Source of the DNA: Plantimonas leprariae
GTDB taxonomy: Bacteria; Pseudomonadota; Alphaproteobacteria; Rhizobiales; Rhizobiaceae
Direction: 5' to 3'
Assembly (NCBI RefSeq): GCF_008802405.1
Contig: NZ_VZDO01000004.1
Location: forward strand, 62,001 to 126,000
Length of the DNA stretch: 64,000 bases
A model generated the notes under the pieces. The model had not been told where the DNA came from, did not search any database, and saw only the letters and a program-made list of their open reading frames with translations. Positions 57,908 to 64,000 of this stretch are shown piece by piece (within the stretch, counting starts at the first letter, position 1; the number at the start of each line of letters is the position of its first letter). A program made the translations under genes and the position numbers.

Positions 57908-59713
57908 TCAGTGGTTGTCGCGCGGCAGGCCCTTGGTCTGGGCGATGCGCTGGTAGGCGATGGCCGGCTCCAGCACCGCACCAGTGGCGAGTTCGCCGAC
58001 CACGGAGCGCTGGATCTCCTGCCACGGCGTCTGGTTGGCGGGGTACTTGTAGCCACCGGAAGCCTTCAGGGCCTCGCGCCGCCCGGTCAGCTCCTCGTCC
58101 GAGATGAGGATGTCGGCCGAGCCCTTGCGGAGGTCGATCCGTACGCGGTCGCCGGTCCGGAGCAGCGCGAGGCCGCCGCCGGTCGCCGCTTCCGGCGAGG
58201 CGTTCAGGATCGACGGCGAGCCGGACGTGCCGGACTGCCGCCCGTCGCCGATGCAGGCGAGCGAGGTGATGCCGCGCTTGATGAGGTAGTCGGGCGCCCG
58301 CATGTTCACGACCTCCGCCGCGCCGGGGTAGCCGACCGGCCCGGCGCCGCGCATGAAGAGCACGGTGTTCTCGTCGATCTCGAGCGACGGATCGTCGATT
58401 CGGTGGTGGTAGTCCTCCGGCCCGTCGAACACGACCGCGCGGCCCTCGAAAGCGTCCGGGTCGTCCGCGTTCGAGAGATAGCGCTCGCGGAACTCGTCCG
58501 AGATGACGGAGAGCTTCATGATCGCCGAATCGAACAGGTTGCCGCGCAGGACGCGGAAGCCGGCATGCTTCTTCAGCGGCGCGTCGAAGGTGCGGATGAC
58601 CTTGTCGTCTTCGATCTTCGCGTCGCGGCAGTTCTCGCCGAGCGTCTTGCCGTTCACGGTCATCGCGTCCTCGGCGATGAGCCCTTGTGTCATCAGCTGC
58701 GCGACGACGGCCGGCACACCGCCGGCATGGTAGTAGTCCTCGCCGAGATATTCGCCGGCCGGCTGCAGGTTGACGAGCAGCGGGATCTCCTCGCCGAACT
58801 CCTGCCAGTCGTCGATGGAGAGTTCGACGCCGACATGCCGGGCGAGGGCGTTGAGGTGGATCGGCGCGTTGGTGGAGCCGCCGATGGCGGAGTTGACGCG
58901 GATCGCGTTGAGGAAGGCGTCGCGCGTGAGGATGTCGGAGGGCTTCAGGTCCTCGTGCACCATCTCAACGATTCGCTTGCCAGTGTAATATGAGATCTCC
59001 TGCCGGTCGCGGTAGGGCGCAGGAATCGCCGCGGAACCCGGCAGCTGCATGCCGAGCGCTTCGGCGAGCGAGTTCATCGTCGTCGCGGTGCCCATCGTGT
59101 TGCAGTAGCCGGTGGAGGGCGCCGAGGACGACACGAGCTTGATGAAGCCCTTGTGGTCGATCTCGCCGGCCGCCAGAAGCTCGCGCGCCTTCCAGACGAT
59201 GGTGCCGGAGCCCGTGCGCGCGCCGCGGAACCAGCCGTTCAGCATCGGGCCAACGGACAGCGCGATCGCCGGGATGTTAACGGTGGCCGCTGCCATCAGG
59301 CAGGCGGGCGTGGTCTTGTCGCAGCCGATGGTCAGCACGACGCCGTCGAGCGGATAGCCGTAGAGCACCTCGACCAGCGCGAGATAGGCAAGGTTGCGGT
59401 CGAGGCCCGCGGTCGGGCGCTTGCCGGTCTCCTGGATCGGGTGGACAGGGAATTCCAGCGGAATGCCGCCGGCCTCGCGAATGCCGTCGCGGACGCGCGA
59501 CGCGAGTTCCAAGTGATGCCGGTTGCAGGGCGACAGGTCGGAGCCGGTCTGCGCGATGCCGATGATCGGCATGCCGGACTGCATCTCCTCGAGGCTGAGG
59601 CCGAAGTTCAGGTAGCGCTCGAGATAGAGCGCGGTCATGTCGATGTTGTCCGGGTTGTCGAACCAAGCGCGCGAGCGCAGCTTCGCCGGACCGTTCTCGT
59701 TCGATTTCAACAT
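57908..59713 (-). CDS. IlvD/Edd-family aldonate dehydratase (L-arabinonate / galactonate-type)
   Basis: A 601-residue Fe-S dehydratase that converts an aldonate to its 2-keto-3-deoxy form. Cysteines C63 ('[10 protein letters not shown]'), C131 ('[10 protein letters not shown]') and C204 ('[20 protein letters not shown]') match the Fe-S ligand pattern of the family, with '[18 protein letters not shown]' in the active-site region. It resembles the rhizobial L-arabinonate dehydratase group more than IlvD (branched-chain) or Edd. In this operon, galactonate or L-arabinonate is the likely substrate, possibly both. The start at 59713 is consistent with the family. Confidence 0.9.
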   Translation of the reverse strand: MLKSNENGPAKLRSRAWFDNPDNIDMTALYLERYLNFGLSLEEMQSGMPIIGIAQTGSDLSPCNRHHLELASRVRDGIREAGGIPLEFPVHPIQETGKRPTAGLDRNLAYLALVEVLYGYPLDGVVLTIGCDKTTPACLMAAATVNIPAIALSVGPMLNGWFRGARTGSGTIVWKARELLAAGEIDHKGFIKLVSSSAPSTGYCNTMGTATTMNSLAEALGMQLPGSAAIPAPYRDRQEISYYTGKRIVEMVHEDLKPSDILTRDAFLNAIRVNSAIGGSTNAPIHLNALARHVGVELSIDDWQEFGEEIPLLVNLQPAGEYLGEDYYHAGGVPAVVAQLMTQGLIAEDAMTVNGKTLGENCRDAKIEDDKVIRTFDAPLKKHAGFRVLRGNLFDSAIMKLSVISDEFRERYLSNADDPDAFEGRAVVFDGPEDYHHRIDDPSLEIDENTVLFMRGAGPVGYPGAAEVVNMRAPDYLIKRGITSLACIGDGRQSGTSGSPSILNASPEAATGGGLALLRTGDRVRIDLRKGSADILISDEELTGRREALKASGGYKYPANQTPWQEIQRSVVGELATGAVLEPAIAYQRIAQTKGLPRDNH

Positions 59714-59753
59714 CTTCCGTCTGCTTCTTCTTGTTCGTTGTCGGGTTGGAGCG

Positions 59754-60677
59754 TCAGTCGAACGCTTCCACGGTGTTGCGGCGGCCGAGCATGAAGGCGT
59801 CGGCGACGAGGGTCAGCGGCGCGAGGTCGACATCGGACCGGTTCGACGCTGCGAGTTCCGTGAAGTGCGCGTAGATGCCGGGATACTCGCGGTCGCGGCC
59901 TTCGAGGACGGTTTTCCCGTCAACGCGCAGCAACGCTCCTCCGTTCGACAGGGTCAGCCGGCCCTTGTCGGCGACGACCTCGATATCCCAGCTCTGCGGT
60001 CCGGTCTGACGCCAGTCGAACTCGGCTTCCACCGGCACGCCCGTCACGTCGGCGAAGCGCAGGCTCGCCGCGATCGGCGTTGCGCGGTTGGCCGGGAACG
60101 ACAGTTCGCCTTTCGTCAGGTGGATCGGCCGCGGCAGGATCGCCGTCACGATGGACAGGGCGTTGATGCCCGGATCGAAGACGCCGAGGCCGCCCGGCTC
60201 CCAGATCCAGTCCTGGCCGGGGTGCCAATGGCGCACGTCCTCCTTCCAGTTGACCGTCACCCGCTCGATCCGCGCATCGGCCAGCCATTCGCGCGCCGGG
60301 CGGACGCCATCGGCGAAGCGCGAATGCCAGGTGGCGAAAAGCGTGCGGTTCGCCTGCTTCGCCTTGGCGACCAGCGGCTCCAGTTCGGCAAGCGTCGCCG
60401 CCGGCGGCTTCTCCAGAATCACGTGCTTGCCGGCCTCGAAGGCCTCGAGCGCGAAAGCCTGCCGGGCGGTCGGCGGAGTGCAGAGCGATACGGCGTCGAT
60501 CTCCGGCACGTCACGCAGCATCTCGCCAAAGTCCTTGAAGCTGCGGACGCCATCCAGCGAGGCGTGCCGGCTGCAGGTGGCGACGAGTTCGAGACCGTCG
60601 TGGCCGGCTATCGCGGGAACGTGCTGATCGCGGGCGATCTTGCCGATGCCGACGAGGGCGATGCGGATGGGACTCAT
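59754..60677 (-). CDS. Gfo/Idh/MocA family sugar dehydrogenase (D-galactose / L-arabinose 1-dehydrogenase-like)
   Basis: A 307-residue NAD(P)-dependent dehydrogenase that probably oxidises galactose (and/or arabinose) to its lactone. The Rossmann start '[20 protein letters not shown]' and the catalytic E-K-P at 89-91 ('VILEKPPAA') mark the family. '[20 protein letters not shown]' and '[13 protein letters not shown]' match known bacterial galactose 1-dehydrogenases as I recall them. It overlaps the GntR regulator gene by 4 bases. The lactone product fits the SMP-30 lactonase at the operon end. Confidence 0.88.
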   Translation of the reverse strand: MSPIRIALVGIGKIARDQHVPAIAGHDGLELVATCSRHASLDGVRSFKDFGEMLRDVPEIDAVSLCTPPTARQAFALEAFEAGKHVILEKPPAATLAELEPLVAKAKQANRTLFATWHSRFADGVRPAREWLADARIERVTVNWKEDVRHWHPGQDWIWEPGGLGVFDPGINALSIVTAILPRPIHLTKGELSFPANRATPIAASLRFADVTGVPVEAEFDWRQTGPQSWDIEVVADKGRLTLSNGGALLRVDGKTVLEGRDREYPGIYAHFTELAASNRSDVDLAPLTLVADAFMLGRRNTVEAFD

Positions 60678-61462
60678 GCCGTTGTGTCTGCGCTTTCGAG
60701 TTTCATGTGGTGGCGGGAAGGCGGAGCATCGGCTGCTTCGACGCTCGGGTCGGGCGGGAACAGGCAGGCGACGACGTCGCCGCAGGCGCTCTCGATCAGC
60801 TGGCGCATGAACAGGGCCGCTGCGTCGCCGTCGCCGCGCTGGATGGCTTCCAGCACGCGCGCGTGCTGGTTCACCGTCTCGGCCTGCGGGTTCTGCCGCC
60901 AGCTGAGCGAGAAGGAAATGGCGAGACTGCGTTCGATCACCGTGCCGAGCGAGCGCAGGATCGGGTTGCCCGTCGCCTCCAGGATGATGCGGTGGAAGTC
61001 GAGGTCGGCTGCGACGAGTTCCGCCGAGCCGCGCGGATGCATCGTCATGCGTTCGAGCGCTTCGGCGAGCTCGTCGAGCTTCTCGGGCGATATGCGCGCG
61101 GCGGCGAAGCGCGCCGCTTCCGGCTCGTTGATGAGGCGCATCTCGTAGAGCGCCTCGACGAAATCCCGCCGGACGCCGGCCGTGAGGTGCCAGCGCAGCA
61201 CGTCGCCGTCCAGCATGTTCCACTCGATGTTCGGCCGCACGCGGGTGCCGACCTTCGGGCCGACCGCGATCAGCCCCTTCGCGGAAAGGTGCCGCATCGC
61301 TTCCCGGACCACGGTTCGCGAAACGCCGTAGCTGGCCTGGATGTCGCCTTCGGTGGGCAGCACGGCGCCGACGGGCCATTCGCCGGACGTGATGCGGCGG
61401 CCGAACTCGACCGCGAGCGCCATCGTCCGGTTCTTCGCCTCTCCCATGCTGGCCGCAGTCAT
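60674..61462 (-). CDS. GntR family (FadR/FCD) transcriptional regulator
   Basis: A 262-residue regulator. The N-terminal winged helix contains 'GAVLPTEGDIQASYGVSRTVVREAMRHLSAK' (residues about 33-63, described here by key residues P-T-E, S-R-T and R-E-A). The C-terminal FCD effector domain has 'FVEALYEMRLINEPEAARFAA', 'DLDFHRIILEATGNPIL' and a metal-binding His pair ('VNQHARVLEAIQ'). It is first in the sugar operon and divergent from chvE. A regulator of galactose/arabinose genes named GguR is reported in relatives in similar context, from memory. ATG at 61462; GTG at 61474 is an alternative. Confidence 0.9.
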   Translation of the reverse strand: MTAASMGEAKNRTMALAVEFGRRITSGEWPVGAVLPTEGDIQASYGVSRTVVREAMRHLSAKGLIAVGPKVGTRVRPNIEWNMLDGDVLRWHLTAGVRRDFVEALYEMRLINEPEAARFAAARISPEKLDELAEALERMTMHPRGSAELVAADLDFHRIILEATGNPILRSLGTVIERSLAISFSLSWRQNPQAETVNQHARVLEAIQRGDGDAAALFMRQLIESACGDVVACLFPPDPSVEAADAPPSRHHMKLESADTTA

Positions 61463-61560
61463 GGCCCGTACCACCGGATCTGAGCAGGCGCCGTTCGCCC
61501 GCGATGGATGCGCACGGCTCGGGGCCGCCTGCCGCCATCGCGTCAGGACGAAGGCGGCAA

Positions 61561-61572
61561 ATCATACGATGA
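61561..61572. promoter_or_regulatory. Candidate operator of the GntR regulator, copy 1
   Basis: ATCATACGATGA, nearly a palindrome (ATCAT-ACG-ATGA[T]), lies 99 bases upstream of the regulator gene, consistent with autoregulation of the catabolic operon. The same 12-mer with one change recurs at 61771. Confidence 0.45.
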
Positions 61573-61770
61573 AACGCCGCTTCGTTCTCGCAGCCTGAAA
61601 TGCCGAAATCAAGCCCGCACAGGCATGCCGGAGGGAAGATGGAGCCGCGTCGCGGACGGCGAATCGCCGCGAGCATAACAAGCGGAGCGTATAGCGGAGA
61701 TTTTACGCGCGAGAAGTTCTCGCAAGGGGCGAGCCGCCTGCCATTAACCCTCGAAACGACAGGCGAAATT

Positions 61771-61782
61771 ATGATACGATGA
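61771..61782. promoter_or_regulatory. Candidate operator of the GntR regulator, copy 2
   Basis: ATGATACGATGA differs from copy 1 by one base and ends 16 bases before the -35 of the chvE promoter candidate, where a repressor or activator would influence the promoter. Confidence 0.45.
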
Positions 61783-61798
61783 TAGCTCGCTGAGCCGC

Positions 61799-61827
61799 TT
61801 GACAGTCGCTTCAAACGAAATCAAGAG
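61799..61827 (+). promoter_or_regulatory. Candidate chvE promoter
   Basis: TTGACA (61799-61804), a 17-base spacer, then TCAAGA (61822-61827). The -35 is perfect, the -10 weak. It would give a leader of about 160 bases before the chvE ATG. Confidence 0.5.
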
Positions 61828-61992
61828 TCCGGCCCGCGATCGGCTTGCTCGCGGCGTGGCGATGGTGGTTCGAACCGCCGTCCCGGCCGGTGACGGGACG
61901 CAGTTTGCGAGGTCCTTCGGACCACTGGGTTGGACATTCGACAGGCCCGAACCGGCTTCGTCGCGTTGGCAGCGTGCCACAAGGGGAGAGTT

Positions 61993-63060
61993 ATGAAGTC
62001 ATTGAAGATGTTGCTGGCCGGCGCCGCGCTCGGCCTGGCGCTCGCCACGCCTGCCGCCTTCGCGCAGGAGAAGGGCACCGTCGGCGTGCTGATGCCGACG
62101 AAGGCCTCCGCCCGCTGGATCGCCGACGGCGACAACATGAAGAAGCAACTCGAGGAGAAGGGTTACAAGGCCGAGCTGCAGTACGCCGAGGACGATATCC
62201 CGACCCAGCTCTCGCAGCTCGAGAACATGGTCGCGTCCGGCGCGAAGTACCTCGTGATCGCCTCGATCGACGGCACGACCATGACCGACGTGCTGCAGCA
62301 GGCGCACGACAAGGGCATCAAGGTCATCGCCTACGACCGCCTGATCCGCAACACGCCGAACGTCGACTACTACACGACCTTCGACAACCAGCAGGTCGGC
62401 GTTCTCCAGGCGACCTCGCTCGTCGACAAGCTCGGCCTGAAAGACGGCAAGGGCCCGTTCAACATCGAGCTCTTCGGCGGTTCGCCGGACGACAACAACG
62501 CCTTCTTCTTCTACAACGGCGCGATGACCGTGCTGCAGCCCTACATCGACCAGAAGAAGCTCGTGGTGCAGTCGGGCGAGATGGGCATGGACAAGGTCGG
62601 CACGCTCCGCTGGGATCCGGCGGTGGCGCAGTCCCGCATGGAGAACCTGCTGTCGTCCTACTACGGCGACAAGAACGTCGACGCGGTGCTCTCGCCCTAT
62701 GACGGCCTGTCGATCGGCATCATCTCGGCGCTGACGGCGAACGGCTACGGCTCGGGCGACAAGCCGATGCCGGTCGTGTCCGGCCAGGACGCCGAGGTGC
62801 CCTCGGTCAAGTCGATCGAGAACGGCCAGCAGTACTCGACGATCTTCAAGGACACCCGTGACCTCGCCAAGGTGACCGTCGGCATGATCGACGCGCTCGG
62901 CACCGGCAAGGAACCGGAGGTCAACGACACGAAGACCTACGAGAACGGCGTCAAGGTCGTGCCGGCCTATCTGCTGAAGCCGCTCCTCGTCACCAAGGAC
63001 AACGTGCAGGCCGCTCTGGTCGACACCGGTTACTACAAGGCCGACCAGATCAAGCCCTGA
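61993..63060 (+). CDS. chvE: ChvE family multiple sugar-binding periplasmic protein
   Basis: ChvE is the solute-binding protein of an ABC transporter for galactose, arabinose, glucose and related sugars; in Agrobacterium it also signals to VirA. The 355-residue protein has a Sec signal ('[20 protein letters not shown]', cleaved after A-F-A) and a periplasmic-binding-protein type 1 fold: '[20 protein letters not shown]', '[19 protein letters not shown]', '[11 protein letters not shown]' and '[15 protein letters not shown]'. ATG at 61993 with AAGGGGAG upstream. gguA follows after 103 bases with two hairpins. Confidence 0.94.
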   Translation: MKSLKMLLAGAALGLALATPAAFAQEKGTVGVLMPTKASARWIADGDNMKKQLEEKGYKAELQYAEDDIPTQLSQLENMVASGAKYLVIASIDGTTMTDVLQQAHDKGIKVIAYDRLIRNTPNVDYYTTFDNQQVGVLQATSLVDKLGLKDGKGPFNIELFGGSPDDNNAFFFYNGAMTVLQPYIDQKKLVVQSGEMGMDKVGTLRWDPAVAQSRMENLLSSYYGDKNVDAVLSPYDGLSIGIISALTANGYGSGDKPMPVVSGQDAEVPSVKSIENGQQYSTIFKDTRDLAKVTVGMIDALGTGKEPEVNDTKTYENGVKVVPAYLLKPLLVTKDNVQAALVDTGYYKADQIKP

Positions 63061-63074
63061 TCGGCTTGGCTCTG

Positions 63075-63093
63075 AAGGGCTGACCGCCCTTTT
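63075..63093 (+). terminator. Weak terminator/attenuator hairpin after chvE
   Basis: AAGGGC/GCCCTT with a five-base loop (63075-63091), the T run extending two bases to 63093, starts 14 bases beyond the chvE stop. A short six-base-pair stem: probably reduces read-through into gguA without stopping it. Confidence 0.45.
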
Positions 63094-63103
63094 CCATCGA
63101 TCC

Positions 63104-63133
63104 GCAGGCCGGCGTCTCGCGACGCCGGCCTGC
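63104..63133 (+). other. Strong intergenic hairpin between chvE and gguA
   Basis: A perfect 13-base-pair GC-rich stem (GCAGGCCGGCGTC / GACGCCGGCCTGC) with a TCGC loop and no T run after it. This form protects the 3' end of an upstream mRNA, a common means of making more binding protein than ATPase. Confidence 0.6.
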
Positions 63134-63163
63134 ATCCGTAACCGAGCGCCGGGGACAAGCGCG

Positions 63164-64000
63164 ATGGCAGCAATTCTGGAGATGCGCAGCATCACCAAGA
63201 CGTTTCCGGGCGTCCGCGCGCTCGACGACGTCAACCTCACCGTCGAGGCCGGCGAGATCCACGCGATCTGCGGCGAGAACGGGGCCGGCAAGTCGACCCT
63301 GATGAAGGTCCTGTCCGGCGTCTATCCGCACGGCACCTACGAGGGCGACATCGTCTACGACGGCGAGGTGCGCTCGTTCCGCGACATCCGCGACTCGGAG
63401 CATATCGGCATCATCATCATCCACCAGGAGCTGGCGCTGGTGCCGCTCCTGTCGATCGCGGAGAACATCTTTCTCGGCAACGAGGTATCGCGCGGCGGCG
63501 TCATCAACTGGGACGAGGCCTTCAGCCGGACGTCGGAACTGCTCAAGCGGGTCGGCCTGTCCGAAGCGCCGACCACGCTGATCAAGGACATCGGCGTCGG
63601 CAAGCAGCAGCTCGTCGAGATCGCCAAGGCGCTGTCGAAGAAGGTGCGCCTCCTGATCCTGGACGAGCCGACCGCCTCCCTCAACGAACGCGACAGCCAG
63701 GCGCTGCTCGACCTACTGCTGGAGTTCAAGGCGCAGGGCCTGACCTCGATCATGATCAGCCACAAGCTGAACGAGATCGCCCGCGTCGCCGACTCGATCA
63801 CCGTCATCCGCGACGGCTCGACCGTGTCGACGCTCGACTGCAAGGACGGCGTCAGCGAGGACCGGATCATCCGCGACATGGTCGGGCGTCAGCTCGACGA
63901 CCGCTACCCGCCGCGCCATCCGAACATCGGCGACGTCCTGTTCGAGGTGAAGGGCTGGAACGCCTTCCACCACCTGAACACCCAGCGCCAGATCGTCAAG
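63164..64000 (+). CDS. gguA: Sugar ABC transporter ATP-binding protein GguA, N-terminal part (runs off window)
   Basis: The first 279 codons of a CUT2-type tandem-domain ATPase that energises the ChvE-dependent sugar importer; full proteins are about 500-510 residues. The first nucleotide-binding domain is complete: Walker A at residues 37-45 (G-E-N-G-A-G-K-S-T), the Q-loop '[14 protein letters not shown]', the family's variant signature '[16 protein letters not shown]' and Walker B '[15 protein letters not shown]', with 'ISHKLNEI' as H-loop. The ATG at 63164 has GGGGACAAG upstream. No stop before the edge; the permease gguB should follow. Confidence 0.95.
   Translation, partial: MAAILEMRSITKTFPGVRALDDVNLTVEAGEIHAICGENGAGKSTLMKVLSGVYPHGTYEGDIVYDGEVRSFRDIRDSEHIGIIIIHQELALVPLLSIAENIFLGNEVSRGGVINWDEAFSRTSELLKRVGLSEAPTTLIKDIGVGKQQLVEIAKALSKKVRLLILDEPTASLNERDSQALLDLLLEFKAQGLTSIMISHKLNEIARVADSITVIRDGSTVSTLDCKDGVSEDRIIRDMVGRQLDDRYPPRHPNIGDVLFEVKGWNAFHHLNTQRQIVK

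Larger units (their letters stand above)
61463..61992. other. Divergent regulatory region between the sugar operon and chvE
   Basis: About 530 bases with no convincing gene: ORFs here are short and lack homology or ribosome sites. The region becomes AT-rich from about 61600 onward. It contains two near-identical 12-mers (61561-61572 and 61771-61782), a sigma-70-like -35 for chvE at 61799, and an unassigned stretch to 61985 before the GGGGAG ribosome site of chvE. The length suggests a long chvE leader. Confidence 0.7.

Overview
This 64 kb window is a high-GC chromosomal segment of an alphaproteobacterium, almost certainly Hyphomicrobiales (Rhizobiales). The gene order supports this: glyA-nrdR-ribD-ribE-ribH-nusB, CBP3-DUF177-plsX-fabH-ihfA-merR, ldtR next to an L,D-transpeptidase, DUF2842 next to heme A synthase, and a ChvE/GguA sugar transporter beside a galactose/arabinose catabolic operon. 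The genus cannot be fixed from the sequence; an Aurantimonadaceae- or Rhizobiaceae-like organism would fit. Genes are tightly packed, often with 1-8 base stop/start overlaps, and nearly all are core chromosomal genes. I see no insertion sequence, prophage, CRISPR array or rRNA operon.

Layout. 0-2.4 kb: 3' end of uvrC, pgsA, and molybdopterin synthase genes moaD-moaE. 2.4-5.2 kb: a minus-strand group with an unusual ParA-like ATPase, a GST, a secreted hypothetical and rlmJ. 5.3-8.5 kb: an Old Yellow Enzyme, a small coiled-coil protein and purMN. 8.6-14.8 kb: one plus-strand run, AI-2E-family permease - hdaA - ppk - ppx - small membrane protein. 14.8-17.9 kb: rnd divergent from aspS. 18-20.5 kb: a glycine-repeat secreted protein, a 2H phosphoesterase and a large periplasmic protein. 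20.6-25.4 kb: parC, then convergent bpt, an RDD protein and hemB. 25.5-28.2 kb: DUF6163-like membrane protein, ldtR and a Tat-exported L,D-transpeptidase. 28.4-35.4 kb: glyA-nrdR-riboflavin genes-nusB, then the proton-pumping pyrophosphatase. 35.5-40.7 kb: bamE, CBP3, DUF177, plsX, fabH, ihfA, merR and tRNA-Pro(GGG). 41.2-44.6 kb: a small exopolysaccharide locus (phosphoglycosyl transferase, Wza-like lipoprotein, and a divergent degenerate ExoP/Wzc-like protein). 44.6-49 kb: DUF2842, ctaA, argC, speB, rpsI-rplM. 49.2-54 kb: crotonase-like protein, CoA-binding protein, a ParDE toxin-antitoxin pair, metY, a cupin and a P450. 54.1-55.4 kb: a SOUL-domain membrane protein and a candidate small RNA.

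55.4-64 kb is the most coherent pathway. A minus-strand operon encodes a GntR/FCD regulator, a Gfo/Idh sugar dehydrogenase, an IlvD/Edd aldonate dehydratase, 2-keto-3-deoxygalactonate kinase, KDPGal aldolase and an SMP-30 lactonase. Together these give an oxidative (De Ley-Doudoroff-type) route from galactose, and probably arabinose, to pyruvate and glyceraldehyde-3-phosphate. Divergent from it is the transporter start, chvE and gguA, with gguA cut by the window end. A near-palindromic 12-mer occurs twice in the 530-base divergent region and is a good candidate operator for the regulator.

I did not find a clear new multi-gene system. The features most worth a second look are the promoter-hairpin-terminator unit at about 55.32-55.42 kb, the degenerate kinase-like protein and CtrA-like box at the polysaccharide locus, the glycine-repeat exported protein, the ParA-like ATPase lacking the P-loop lysine, and a crotonase lacking both catalytic glutamates.
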